Source: Kiloniellaceae bacterium (lineage in GTDB: Bacteria; Pseudomonadota; Alphaproteobacteria; Kiloniellales; Kiloniellaceae). From it: a stretch of 32,398 nt of DNA. The DNA lies in the NCBI GenBank assembly GCA_009377535.1, contig WHTV01000043.1, positions 1 to 32,398 of the forward strand, given 5' to 3'. Positions 24,945-32,398 of this stretch are shown here, piece after piece (position 1 is the stretch's first letter; every line of letters begins with the position of its first letter). The notes under the pieces are model-generated. The model made no database searches, was not told where the DNA came from, and was given only the letters and a program-made list of their open reading frames with translations. A program made the translations under genes and the position numbers.

Positions 24945-25763
24945 ATGCATACCAATCACCCTGCCAAACTCGCTCTGGCCGCGAGCCTCGCCGGCCTACT
25001 TGCCGCCTGCGGTCATCAGGTGCAGACGACCTCCGGCTCCCAGTACCTTGCCGCGTACGAGAGTGGTGCTCCGGGCGGCCGGGCCTCGGCGACCGATGCG
25101 GAGATCGCCGTCGCTGCCAACGTCGAGCCGCAGCTGCGCTTTCCCGCCCGCCTCGGCCTGGCGCGGATCGGGCACCAGGGGTTGACGGCCGTGCCGCCGG
25201 CGGAGGCCGAGTCCTGGCGGGCGCTCGCCCAGCGCCTCGGCAGCGGCTACGGCGCGTTCGTACCGGTATCGCCGCTGATCGCCGCCCTGGCGACCCCGGA
25301 ACCGTCGCGGCTCGTCTTCACCAACGACATGTTCCCCGAATTCCGCACATCGCTTGCCGAGGTGGTCCGCGAAGTCCGCCTCGGCGCCGCCCGCCAGCAC
25401 CTCGACGCTGTGCTGCTCTACGAGACTTTCGGCCGCTCGGAGGAAACCAGCAATCCTCTCGCCGTCACCAAGCTCGCGCTCATCGGATTCTTCCTGCCGA
25501 CGGAGGACGTCGAGGCCGAGGGCTTCGCCCAGGCGGTGCTGGTCGACGTGCGCAACGGCTATACCTACGGCACCGCCTCGGCGCGTTCGGAGCGGCCGAC
25601 CTACCGTCTCAGCACCTCGGGAAACAGCTACGCTGTTCAGCGGGAGGCGCAGGCAGATGCCCAGGCGCGCGCCGTCGAGAACCTCACCGGCGAGATCGAG
25701 GCCATGGTGCGCGAGCTGCGCCTCGCCCTGGCCGAGGGGCGGGTGGCTGGCGACGCCCGCTAG
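24945..25763 (+). CDS. Putative outer-membrane lipoprotein, function unknown
   Basis: 272 residues. The N-terminus is a lipoprotein signal: basic start, then LALAASLAGLLAACGHQ, where the LAAC lipobox puts the lipid on Cys22. Residues after it (VEPQLRFPARLGLARIGHQG) resemble the beta-domain of large uncharacterised lipoproteins of proteobacteria; the C-terminal helix (REAQADAQARAVENLTGEIE) is likely coiled-coil. There is also a conserved-looking HLDAVLLYETFGRSEETSNP. The ATG at 24945 gives the lipoprotein signal directly; upstream AAGGGGG serves as ribosome site. It is divergent from dapF. Confidence 0.8.
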   Translation: MHTNHPAKLALAASLAGLLAACGHQVQTTSGSQYLAAYESGAPGGRASATDAEIAVAANVEPQLRFPARLGLARIGHQGLTAVPPAEAESWRALAQRLGSGYGAFVPVSPLIAALATPEPSRLVFTNDMFPEFRTSLAEVVREVRLGAARQHLDAVLLYETFGRSEETSNPLAVTKLALIGFFLPTEDVEAEGFAQAVLVDVRNGYTYGTASARSERPTYRLSTSGNSYAVQREAQADAQARAVENLTGEIEAMVRELRLALAEGRVAGDAR

Positions 25764-26119
25764 GGGCGGCGGGCGCGCTCAAATCCATCCCATAGGTTGT
25801 GGCCGTCCGCGCCTGTGATTCATGGCGGAAACGCTGCACTTTCTAATTGCAAGAGGGTGAAAAAGGCGCCTTATCCTTTTGGATTATCGAAAAAATGCGA
25901 TGTGAATCGACTTGCTTTTCGCGTCTGCTGGGAATAGGTGTAGAAGCGGTGACGGACGCAAGGTCGAAGCCGCAGGCTCGGTAACATCGCTTTAGGCCTT
26001 GGCCTTATAAAGATGCCCTTCCGTCCCTGGGTTTCCCCCGATATTGTCAATCCTTCACCTGCCCGGGAAGTTAACGTCCCGGGACGCACTGAGGTTGAAG
26101 TTCGAAGGAAGACCCAGAC
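25764..26119. other. Spacer with the cold-shock gene leader
   Basis: No gene seen. It includes an AT-rich patch (25855-25920) with the palindrome AAGGCGCCTT (25863-25872), a TATAAA at 26006-26011 that could be a -10, and a leader hairpin at 26062-26083. If TATAAA is used, the csp mRNA would have a leader of about 100 nt, as in other cold-shock genes. No convincing -35 was found. Confidence 0.4.
26062..26083 (+). promoter_or_regulatory. Hairpin in the cold-shock gene leader
   Basis: CCCGGGA (26062-26068), loop AGTTAACG, TCCCGGG (26077-26083): a perfect 7-bp GC-rich stem 36 bp before the ATG of the cold-shock gene. Cold-shock mRNAs are often regulated through leader structure; that role here is inference. 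Confidence 0.45.
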
Positions 26120-26326
26120 ATGATCACGGGAACCGTGAAGTTTTTTAACACCACCAAGGGTTTCGGTTTCATCGCGCCCGAGGACGGCTCCAAGGACGTT
26201 TTCGTCCACATCTCCGCCGTCGAGCGTTCGGGCATGCCCCCGCTGGTCGAAGGCCAGAAGGTGAGTTTCGAAGTCCAGGCCGACCCGCGCGGCCCCAAGG
26301 CGGTGAACCTCCAGGCCGCCGGCTGA
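26120..26326 (+). CDS. Cold-shock protein of the CspA family
   Basis: 68 residues, the CspA size. It is a single OB-fold that binds single-stranded RNA/DNA. RNP1 is KGFGFI (residues 14-19) and RNP2 is VFVHIS (about 27-32); the N-terminus [20 protein letters not shown] is standard. AAGGAAG lies about 11 bp before the ATG. It is a single-gene unit with a hairpin in the leader and a strong intrinsic terminator 52 bp after the stop. Several csp paralogues usually exist, so no exact symbol is given. Confidence 0.95.
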   Translation: MITGTVKFFNTTKGFGFIAPEDGSKDVFVHISAVERSGMPPLVEGQKVSFEVQADPRGPKAVNLQAAG

Positions 26327-26377
26327 GCTCCTAAGCCGACAGTCTTACGTACGAAGAGACCGAAAAGCTTTTCGATC

Positions 26378-26409
26378 CGGCCGCCCAGGAAGGGCGGCCG
26401 TTTTCGTTT
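26378..26409 (+). terminator. Intrinsic terminator of the cold-shock gene
   Basis: CGGCCGCCC (26378-26386), loop AGGAA, GGGCGGCCG (26392-26400): a perfect 9-bp GC stem followed by TTTTCGTTT. It separates the cold-shock gene from ffh. Confidence 0.85.
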
Positions 26410-26425
26410 GCGGGGCCAGCCGCGC

Positions 26426-26454
26426 TTGACTAGGGCGGTCCGGGCTCCTAAGTT
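26426..26454 (+). promoter_or_regulatory. Putative sigma-70 promoter of ffh
   Basis: TTGACT (26426-26431), 17-bp spacer, TAAGTT (26449-26454). It stands just after the cold-shock terminator and would give a leader of about 130 nt, which is the region with the alternative hairpins. Confidence 0.55.
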
Positions 26455-26492
26455 CCGCGTCATTCAGGCCAAGGCGACTTGACCGGCTCAAG

Positions 26493-26547
26493 GCCCTCTC
26501 CAGAGGGCGGCCCCGCCAGTCCGCGAGTTTTCGCGCACTGGCGCGAA
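26493..26547 (+). promoter_or_regulatory. Structured ffh leader with competing hairpins
   Basis: Hairpin 1 is GCCCTC-TCCA-GAGGGC (26493-26508 region). Then two structures exclude each other: GCCAGT...ACTGGC (26515-26542, with inner GCGA/TCGC) and TTCGCGC-ACTG-GCGCGAA (26530-26547). The ACTGGC segment is shared. Such competition is typical of attenuators or riboswitches, but the ligand, if any, is unknown and chance in GC-rich DNA is possible. Confidence 0.4.
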
Positions 26548-26592
26548 GTCTATTGTGCTGCGCTGAACGACCGATAGGACCGACCAGACCCG

Positions 26593-27960
26593 ATGTTCGA
26601 TAGCCTGCAGGAACGGCTTTCCGGAGTCCTCGACAAACTGACGCGCCGCGGTGCGCTCAGCGAAGCCGACGTAACCGCTGCGCTGCGCGAGGTCCGCGTG
26701 GCCCTGCTGGAGGCCGACGTCGCCCTGCCGGTGGTGAAGGCCTTCGTCGACGGCGTGCGTGAGAAGGCCGTCGGGCAGGAGGTGCTGCGCTCCGTCACCC
26801 CCGGCCAGATGGTGGTCAAGATCGTCCACGACCATCTGGTCGAGACGCTGGGCAGCGAGAGCGTCGGCCTCGACCTGCGCGCCACCGCGCCGGTCGGCAT
26901 CATGCTGGTCGGCCTGCAGGGCTCCGGCAAGACGACGAGCTGCGCCAAGATCGCGCGCCGCTTACAGGAGCGCGAGAAGAAGAAGGTCCTGATGGCCTCG
27001 CTCGACGTGCGCCGCCCGGCCGCGCAAGAGCAGCTGAAGGTACTGGGCGTGCAGGCCAATGTGGCGACGCTGCCCATCGTTCCCGGCGAGCCGCCGGTGG
27101 CCATCGCGCGGCGCGCCATGCAGACCGGCGCGCTGGAAGGCTACGACGTGGTGATGCTCGACACCGCCGGGCGTCTCGCCATCGACGAGGAACTGATGGC
27201 CGAGGTCGCGGCGGTGCGCGATGCCGCCAAGCCGCACGAGAGCCTGCTGGTGGCCGACGCCATGACCGGCCAGGACGCGGTGAACGTGGCAAGCGCCTTC
27301 AAGGACCGTGTCGGCCTGACCGGCATCGTACTGACCCGCGTCGACGGCGATGCGCGCGGCGGCGCGGCGCTGTCCATGCGCGCGGTGACCGGCTGCCCGA
27401 TCAAGCTGATCGGCGTCGGCGAGAAGCTGGACGCGCTGGAAGGTTTCCACCCCGATCGCGTGGCCTCGCGCATTCTCGGCATGGGCGACGTCGTCTCCCT
27501 GGTCGAAAAGGCGGCCGAGGGCATCGAGCAGGAAGAGGCCGAGAAGCTCGCCAGGAAGCTGCAGAAGGGTACCTTCGACCTCGACGACTTCGCCCGGCAG
27601 CTGCAGCAGATGCAGAAGATGGGCGGGCTTTCCAGCCTGATGGGCATGCTGCCGGGAATGTCCGGCGCGCAGATGCAGCAGATGAAGAAGGCCAAGCTCG
27701 ACGACGGCGTGGTGAAGCGCCAACTCGCCATGCTGTCGTCCATGACGCCCGGCGAACGCAAGAAGCCGGACCTCATCAAGGCCTCGCGCAAGCAGCGCAT
27801 CGCCACCGGCTCCGGCACCTCGGTGCAGGACGTGAACAAGCTGCTGAAGCAGCACAAGGATGCCACCCGCATCATGAAGCGGGTCCAAAAGATGGGGAAG
27901 AAGGGGATGATGCGCGGCGGCCTCGGCGGCCTGATGGGCGGCGGAAATCCTTTCGGCTGA
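26593..27960 (+). CDS. ffh: Signal recognition particle protein Ffh
   Basis: 455 residues. Ffh binds 4.5S RNA and signal sequences and brings ribosomes to FtsY. The N domain starts [20 protein letters not shown]; the P-loop is [14 protein letters not shown] (about 107-120); further GTPase motifs are [24 protein letters not shown] and [13 protein letters not shown]. The M domain is methionine-rich ([20 protein letters not shown], then [12 protein letters not shown]) and the protein ends in a Gly/Met-rich tail. The start is the normal one. It opens the ffh-rpsP-rimM-trmD-rplS cluster. The SRP RNA gene is not in this window. Confidence 0.97.
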   Translation: MFDSLQERLSGVLDKLTRRGALSEADVTAALREVRVALLEADVALPVVKAFVDGVREKAVGQEVLRSVTPGQMVVKIVHDHLVETLGSESVGLDLRATAPVGIMLVGLQGSGKTTSCAKIARRLQEREKKKVLMASLDVRRPAAQEQLKVLGVQANVATLPIVPGEPPVAIARRAMQTGALEGYDVVMLDTAGRLAIDEELMAEVAAVRDAAKPHESLLVADAMTGQDAVNVASAFKDRVGLTGIVLTRVDGDARGGAALSMRAVTGCPIKLIGVGEKLDALEGFHPDRVASRILGMGDVVSLVEKAAEGIEQEEAEKLARKLQKGTFDLDDFARQLQQMQKMGGLSSLMGMLPGMSGAQMQQMKKAKLDDGVVKRQLAMLSSMTPGERKKPDLIKASRKQRIATGSGTSVQDVNKLLKQHKDATRIMKRVQKMGKKGMMRGGLGGLMGGGNPFG

Positions 27961-28037
27961 TTTGGCCCTTCGAATCTGTCCTCGGACTACCTGATCGATA
28001 TCGAACCGTTATTTGCAGAGAAAGTGAGCAGCAGACC

Positions 28038-28505
28038 ATGTCCCTGAAGATTCGCCTGTCCCGCGGCGGCGCCAAGAAGCGCCCGTACTACCGCATCGTC
28101 ATCGCCGATTCGCGCAGCCCGCGCGACGGCCGCTTCATCGAGCGCATCGGCGCCTACAATCCGATGGTCCCACGAGACCACCCGGAACGCCTGGTGTTGG
28201 ACACCGAGCGTGCCAGGCATTGGCTGTCGGTCGGCGCCACGCCGAGCGACCGGGTAAGCCGCTTCCTGGCCGATGCCAACCTGGTACCGGCGCGCTTCAT
28301 CCCGAAGCAGACCAAGAAGAACCAGCCGGGCCAGAAGACGCAGGAGCGTCAGCAGGCGGCCGAAGAGGCCAAGAAGGCGGCCGAGGAAGAGGCGGCCGCT
28401 GCGGCTGCGGCTCCGCCGCCCGCCGAGGAGGCCCCGGCCGAAGCAGCGCCGGCCGACGAGGCTGTTGCCGAGGAAGCCCCTGCCGAGGAAGCCAAGACCG
28501 AGTAA
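28038..28505 (+). CDS. rpsP: Ribosomal protein bS16 with long C-terminal tail
   Basis: 155 residues; E. coli S16 has 82. The ribosomal part is residues 1 to about 88 ([40 protein letters not shown]). After [12 protein letters not shown] comes an acidic, Ala/Glu/Pro-rich tail of about 60 residues ([20 protein letters not shown]...), common in alphaproteobacteria and probably disordered. It lies 77 bp after ffh and 21 bp before rimM. Confidence 0.96.
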   Translation: MSLKIRLSRGGAKKRPYYRIVIADSRSPRDGRFIERIGAYNPMVPRDHPERLVLDTERARHWLSVGATPSDRVSRFLADANLVPARFIPKQTKKNQPGQKTQERQQAAEEAKKAAEEEAAAAAAAPPPAEEAPAEAAPADEAVAEEAPAEEAKTE

Positions 28506-28526
28506 TTTTTTCGGAGGCGCGGGCCG

Positions 28527-29081
28527 ATGGCCGAAGAGCGCGTCTGTCTCGGGGTCATGGTCGGCGCCCACGGCGTGCGCGGCCTGGTGAAGGTGAAGTC
28601 CTTCACCGAAGACCCGGTCGATGTGGCAGCCTACGGCCCGGTCAGCGACGCGGCCGGGCGCCGTCACTGGCGCCTCGAGGTCACAGGTCAGGCCAAGGGC
28701 GTGGTGCTGGTCAGGATCCAGGGCGTGACGGACCGCGATGCGGCCCAGGCCCTGCACGGCACCCCGCTCTATGTCGAGCGGGCCGCCCTGCCGGCGTTGG
28801 AGGAGGCGGAGACCTTCTACCACGCTGACCTCATCGGCCTGCGCGTCGAAGACGGCGACGGCCGCGACCTCGGCACCGTGCGGGCGGTGGAGAACTACGG
28901 TGCCGGCGACGTCCTCGATGTCGCCGGCCCGGACGGCCAAAGCTTTCTGCTGGCCTTCACCCGGGCGGCAGTGCCGCTCGTCGACCTCGCCGGCGGACGC
29001 CTGGTGGCAGCGCCGCCGGATGAGGTGGTGGTGCCGGCGCGGGCGGCGGAAGAGACGGGCGGAGAACCGGAAGAAAGTTAA
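28527..29081 (+). CDS. rimM: Ribosome maturation factor RimM
   Basis: 184 residues. RimM helps assemble the 30S head and binds S19. The N-terminal beta-barrel begins [20 protein letters not shown], the family signature, and the C-terminal PRC-barrel part includes [20 protein letters not shown] and [10 protein letters not shown]. The tail after residue 170 is acidic. GGAGGCGCGGGCC precedes the ATG. It is separated from trmD by 158 bp containing three hairpins. Confidence 0.95.
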   Translation: MAEERVCLGVMVGAHGVRGLVKVKSFTEDPVDVAAYGPVSDAAGRRHWRLEVTGQAKGVVLVRIQGVTDRDAAQALHGTPLYVERAALPALEEAETFYHADLIGLRVEDGDGRDLGTVRAVENYGAGDVLDVAGPDGQSFLLAFTRAAVPLVDLAGGRLVAAPPDEVVVPARAAEETGGEPEES

Positions 29082-29092
29082 CTTTTCCGTGC

Positions 29093-29181
29093 TTTCCAGC
29101 GCCGCTGGAAATTGCCCTCGCAGCCCCGGAAGGGCTGGACAAACGCGATCCGGAGGGCCATAAAGCGCCGCTTCGGCGGTG
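29093..29181 (+). promoter_or_regulatory. Three successive hairpins in the rimM-trmD spacer
   Basis: TTTCCAGC-GCC-GCTGGAAA (29093-29111, perfect 8 bp), CAGCCC-CGGAA-GGGCTG (29121-29137, perfect 6 bp), and a 6-bp stem closed by a TTCG tetraloop, CGCCGC-TTCG-GCGGTG (29166-29181, one G-T pair). None is followed by a T-run, so they are not standard terminators. The 158-bp spacer is long for this operon. Confidence 0.5.
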
Positions 29182-29239
29182 GTTGGCCTGCAGGCGCTTC
29201 AGGCGGGGTTCCTGGGCAAGGTCGGTTGGGGGAGATCCC

Positions 29240-30001
29240 GTGGCGGCATGGCGATCGCTGGTCCTGACGATCTTTCCGGAAATGTTCCCGGGGCCGTTGG
29301 GGCTGAGCCTGGCCGGCAAGGCCCTGGAGCGCGGGCTCTGGGCGCTCGATGTCCTGGACATCCGGGACTTCGCGCGCGATAAACACCGCAGCGTCGACGA
29401 CGCTCCGTTCGGCGGCGGTGCCGGCATGGTCATGCGCCCGGACGTGGTGGATGCGGCTCTGGCCGCCGCCGCGGAAACGTGGCGGCAGGATCGGCCGGAA
29501 GAGAGTGGTCAGGAGGACCAAGGGGCCGCGCAGGCACCGGTGGTCTATCTCTCGCCCCGGGGGCGCCTGCTGACGCAGGACCTGGTGCGGGACTTGGCGG
29601 CAGGGCCGGGCATCACCCTGCTCTGCGGTCGCTACGAGGGGGTCGACCAGCGGGTGCTGGATGCCCGCGACGTCCTTGAGGTTTCCGTCGGCGACTACAT
29701 CCTGTCGGGCGGGGAACCGGCGGCCCTGGTGCTGATGGACGCGGTGGTCCGCCTGCTGCCGGGTGTGATGGGTAACGAAGGCAGCCCGGGCGAGGAATCG
29801 TTCGGGGCGGAAGGTTTCGAGGGGTTGCTGGAGTATCCCCTCTACACGCGGCCCGCCGAGTGGCAGGGCCGCCCGGTGCCGGAGGTGCTGTCCTCCGGCC
29901 ACCACGAGAAGGTCCGTCAGTGGCGTCGGGCCCAGGCGGAGGAGACTACCAGGGCGCGCCGCCCGGATCTCTGGGCGCGCTACACGAAGGGCAAGCGCTA
30001 G
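29240..30001 (+). CDS. trmD: tRNA (guanine37-N1)-methyltransferase TrmD
   Basis: 253 residues from a GTG at 29240, with GGGGGAG upstream; an in-frame TTG earlier would add an unlikely Arg/Trp-rich leader. The enzyme makes m1G37 in tRNAs. The SPOUT trefoil-knot motifs are [20 protein letters not shown] and [22 protein letters not shown]; the N-terminus [20 protein letters not shown] and [18 protein letters not shown] are standard, and the C-terminal domain has [19 protein letters not shown]. There is a hydrophilic insertion ([14 protein letters not shown]) before VVYLSPRG. It lies 56 bp before rplS. Confidence 0.96.
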   Translation: MAAWRSLVLTIFPEMFPGPLGLSLAGKALERGLWALDVLDIRDFARDKHRSVDDAPFGGGAGMVMRPDVVDAALAAAAETWRQDRPEESGQEDQGAAQAPVVYLSPRGRLLTQDLVRDLAAGPGITLLCGRYEGVDQRVLDARDVLEVSVGDYILSGGEPAALVLMDAVVRLLPGVMGNEGSPGEESFGAEGFEGLLEYPLYTRPAEWQGRPVPEVLSSGHHEKVRQWRRAQAEETTRARRPDLWARYTKGKR

Positions 30002-30057
30002 CGCTGCCGTGTTTTCAGCATGCAGCGCGAGCGCTGCTGTGAATTGAGGATAGAGTC

Positions 30058-30492
30058 ATGAACGTCATCGAGCAGATCGACAGCGAGCAGGTTGCCAGGC
30101 TGACCGCTGCGGGCGAGCCGCCGGCCTTCGCCCCGGGCGACACCGTGCGCGTGAACGTGAAGGTCGTCGAAGGAACGCGCGAGCGTATCCAGGCTTTCGA
30201 GGGCGTCTGCATTGCGCGCCGCCACCGCGGCCTGAACTCCGCCTTCACCGTGCGAAAGCTGTCGTACGGCGAGGGTGTCGAGCGCGTCTTCCCGCTCTAC
30301 AGCCCGCGCATCGAGTCCATCGAGGTGGTGCGCCGCGGCGACGTGCGCCGGGCCAAGCTCTACTACCTGCGCGGGCGCACCGGCAAGGCGGCGCGCATCC
30401 GCGAGCAGACCACCGGCCACAGCGGCAAGCTCGAGGCGGCGATCAAGCAAGAGGCCGCCAAGGTGAAGAAGGAGAAGGCCGCCAAGGCCTAA
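30058..30492 (+). CDS. rplS: Ribosomal protein bL19
   Basis: 144 residues, slightly longer than E. coli L19 (115). The core includes [60 protein letters not shown] and [15 protein letters not shown], the family signature. The extra C-terminus is Lys/Ala-rich. GAGGATAGAG precedes the ATG. It is the last gene of the trmD cluster and is followed by an intrinsic terminator. Confidence 0.97.
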   Translation: MNVIEQIDSEQVARLTAAGEPPAFAPGDTVRVNVKVVEGTRERIQAFEGVCIARRHRGLNSAFTVRKLSYGEGVERVFPLYSPRIESIEVVRRGDVRRAKLYYLRGRTGKAARIREQTTGHSGKLEAAIKQEAAKVKKEKAAKA

Positions 30493-30571
30493 AGGCTGCG
30501 GCCTTCGCCAGTCCAGCGCCCAGCCCTCCAAGGCAAAAGGGCGCGCGCCGGAACCACGGGATCCGGAAGGG

Positions 30572-30620
30572 GGCCCGCCGGCCTGCTTGTCGCAAGCGGC
30601 CAGCGGGCCATTTCTTTTTC
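30572..30620 (+). terminator. Intrinsic terminator after rplS
   Basis: A long hairpin: outer stem GGCCCGC (30572-30578) with GCGGGCC (30603-30609); inner stems GGCC/GGCC and GCTTG-TCG-CAAGC; then ATTTCTTTTT. It closes the ffh-rplS cluster. A TATTCT at 30651-30656 downstream may be the -10 of leuC, though its -35 is poor. Confidence 0.85.
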
Positions 30621-30712
30621 GGAGTCCTTTTCTGCCTCCCGGCGGAAGGCTATTCTCCGGCCCTGCCCTGGGCCGAAGAACAACAAACCGCCTGCTTTGA
30701 GGAACGAGAGAG

Positions 30713-32116
30713 ATGTCCGCGCCGCGTACGCTTTTCGACAAGATCTGGGACAGTCACGTGGTCGACCGTCAGGACGACGGGACCTGCCTGATCTACATCG
30801 ACCGCCACCTCGTGCACGAGGTGACCTCACCCCAGGCCTTTGAAGGGCTGCGCCTGACCGGCCGCAAGGTGCGTCATCCCGAGGCGACGCTGGCGGTGCC
30901 CGATCACAACGTGCCGACGTCCGACCGCTCCAAGGGTATTGGCGACGAGGAAAGCCGCATCCAGGTCGAGACTCTGGACAGCAACTGCGCCGAGTTCGGC
31001 GTGCCGATCTTCGGGATGAACGACCTGCGCCAGGGCATCGTCCACATCATCGGCCCGGAGCAAGGCTTCACCCTGCCGGGCATGACCATCGTCTGCGGCG
31101 ACAGCCACACCGCCACCCACGGCGCCTTCGGCGCGCTCGCCTTCGGCATTGGCACCTCGGAGGTCGAGCACGTGCTGGCCACCCAGACGCTGATCCAGAC
31201 GCCGGCCAAGAACATGCGCATCTCGGTCGACGGCGCGCTGCCGGTCGGCGTGACCGCCAAGGATCTGATCCTCGCCATCATCGGCAAGATCGGCACCGCC
31301 GGCGGCACCGGCCACGTCATCGAATACGCCGGCCAGGCGATCCGTGACCTCTCCATGGAGGGGCGCATGACGATCTGCAACATGTCGATCGAAGGCGGCG
31401 CGCGCGCCGGCCTGATCGCGCCGGACGAGACCACCTATGAGTACATCAAGGGCCGCCCCATGGCGCCCAAGGCCGGCGCCTGGGAGCAGGCGCTGACCTA
31501 CTGGCGCGGGCTGCCCTCCGATGCGGGCGCGCGCTACGAGAAGGAGGTGACCCTGGAGGTCGCCGACATCGCTCCGCAGGTCACCTGGGGCACCAGCCCC
31601 GAAGACGTCGTGCCGATCACCGGCCGTGTGCCGAACCCGGCGGCGGCGCGCGACGAGAACAAGCGCCAGGCCATGCTCCGCGCGCTGGACTACATGGGCC
31701 TCGAGGCCGACACACCGATGACCGAGGTGAAGGTCGACAAGGTCTTCATCGGCTCCTGCACCAACGGGCGCATCGAGGATCTGCGCGAGGCGGCCAAGGT
31801 GGCCGAGGGCCGCAAGGTGGCCGCGAGCGTCTATGCCATGGTGGTGCCGGGCTCCGGCCTGGTGAAGGAGCAGGCGGAGGCGGAGGGCCTCGACCGCGTC
31901 TTCATCGAGGCCGGCTTCGACTGGCGCGAGCCGGGCTGCTCCATGTGCCTGGCCATGAACGCCGACCGGCTGGAGCCGGGCGAGCGCTGCGCCTCCACCT
32001 CGAACCGCAACTTCGAAGGTCGCCAGGGCCGTGGCGGGCGCACCCACCTGGTGAGCCCGGGCATGGCCGCCGCGGCCGCGGTGAGCGGCCACCTCGTCGA
32101 CGTGCGCGAGCTCTAG
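30713..32116 (+). CDS. leuC: 3-isopropylmalate dehydratase large subunit
   Basis: 467 residues, the standard length. With LeuD it isomerises 2- to 3-isopropylmalate in leucine synthesis. It carries a [4Fe-4S] cluster; the ligands are Cys349 in [13 protein letters not shown] and Cys409 and Cys412 in [10 protein letters not shown]. Other signatures are [33 protein letters not shown] and [31 protein letters not shown] precedes the ATG. leuD is not in the window; the next gene is a secreted protein, as in several relatives where a small gene separates leuC and leuD. Confidence 0.98.
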   Translation: MSAPRTLFDKIWDSHVVDRQDDGTCLIYIDRHLVHEVTSPQAFEGLRLTGRKVRHPEATLAVPDHNVPTSDRSKGIGDEESRIQVETLDSNCAEFGVPIFGMNDLRQGIVHIIGPEQGFTLPGMTIVCGDSHTATHGAFGALAFGIGTSEVEHVLATQTLIQTPAKNMRISVDGALPVGVTAKDLILAIIGKIGTAGGTGHVIEYAGQAIRDLSMEGRMTICNMSIEGGARAGLIAPDETTYEYIKGRPMAPKAGAWEQALTYWRGLPSDAGARYEKEVTLEVADIAPQVTWGTSPEDVVPITGRVPNPAAARDENKRQAMLRALDYMGLEADTPMTEVKVDKVFIGSCTNGRIEDLREAAKVAEGRKVAASVYAMVVPGSGLVKEQAEAEGLDRVFIEAGFDWREPGCSMCLAMNADRLEPGERCASTSNRNFEGRQGRGGRTHLVSPGMAAAAAVSGHLVDVREL

Positions 32117-32145
32117 GGCCCGCCACCTAAGGGCCGCAGGCGCGC

Positions 32146-32160
32146 GGCGGATGCCGCCTT
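32146..32160 (+). terminator. Weak hairpin after leuC
   Basis: GGCGG-ATG-CCGCC (32146-32158) followed by TTTGGTT. The stem is short and the T-run poor, so it may be a pause site or nothing. Confidence 0.25.
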
Positions 32161-32252
32161 TGGTTGCCGCTGCCGCTCTGGCACGCCGTCCTGTGCTGTG
32201 CTCCTATAACCGCGATCCATCTGGGGACGTGGAGAGAGGGGAGCCTGCCATC

Positions 32253-32398
32253 ATGCTGCGCCAAGCCGCCTGCCTGTTCGTTATCGCCATTTTCGCGCTG
32301 GCCACGCCAGCGCGCCCGGTGCTTGCCGGAGCGCTTCCGCCGGCCGTTGCCGAAGAACTCATCAGCGGGGTCGCCACCGCCGGCACCGATGAAGAGGT
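32253..32398 (+). CDS. Secreted protein, N-terminal fragment
   Basis: Only 48 codons are visible before the right edge. The start MLRQAACLFVIAIFALATPA followed by RPVLAGALPPAVAEELISG is a Sec signal peptide with likely cleavage near VLA-GA. GGAGAGAGGGGAG lies about 10 bp upstream of the ATG. The family cannot be told from so little. Its place between leuC and, probably, leuD suggests a small periplasmic protein often seen there. Confidence 0.6.
   Translation, partial: MLRQAACLFVIAIFALATPARPVLAGALPPAVAEELISGVATAGTDEE

Noticed and set aside
26455..26592. Possible 4.5S/SRP RNA gene near ffh
   Set aside because: The conserved GGTCAGG...GGAAGCAGCC core of SRP RNA is absent.
30827..32092. 421-codon open frame antisense to leuC
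   Set aside because: Shadow of leuC; His/Arg/Ala-rich without motifs.

Overview
The window is GC-rich chromosomal DNA from an alphaproteobacterium, most likely of the Rhodospirillales/Kiloniellales type. Support comes from the gene order ffh-rpsP-rimM-trmD-rplS-leuC, the dapF-mtaB-ftsY cluster, a DUF2336 protein, a PleC/DivJ-like histidine kinase and an S16 protein with a long Ala/Glu tail. No species can be named from the sequence alone. I see no tRNA, rRNA, CRISPR array, insertion sequence or phage gene.

Left part (1-5.3 kb): the start of an MlaE-type permease gene; an OsmC-like protein divergent from a cupredoxin + cytochrome P460 pair, with a perfect 20-bp palindrome between them; a TetR regulator; and a chromate block in which ChrA overlaps an upstream rhodanese-ChrB fusion gene. 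Next (5.3-13.8 kb): an NAD-dependent epimerase, a saccharopine-dehydrogenase-like protein divergent from a TetR regulator with a clear operator between them, an HI0933-type flavoprotein, phosphoglycerate kinase, a LysE exporter, a JmjC/cupin oxygenase and an AzlCD amino-acid exporter.

Middle (13.8-21.7 kb): signalling genes (response regulator, hybrid-free PAS histidine kinase, DUF2336 protein), a relatively AT-rich spacer leading into an unrecognised 103-residue protein, a zinc-ribbon NUDIX hydrolase, a Rap1a/Tai-like secreted protein whose signal peptide lies in a different frame, and a LysR regulator divergent from DoxX and a glutathionyl-hydroquinone-reductase-like protein. The LysR/DoxX spacer carries TTGCAT three times at exactly 21-bp spacing, and an intrinsic terminator sits between doxX and the transferase gene.

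Right part (21.7-32.4 kb) is core housekeeping: ftsY, mtaB and dapF on the minus strand (dapF apparently leaderless), a lipoprotein, a cold-shock protein with a strong terminator, then ffh, rpsP, rimM, trmD, rplS (terminator) and leuC, ending in a truncated secreted protein. Both protein partners of the signal-recognition pathway (Ffh and its receptor FtsY) are thus within 5 kb of each other.

I found no clearly new multi-gene system. The observations most worth checking are regulatory: the phased TTGCAT repeats, the doxX terminator/attenuator, the leaderless dapF promoter, alternative hairpins in the ffh leader and three hairpins in the rimM-trmD spacer. The frame break in the Rap1a-like gene and the orphan genes also deserve a look.
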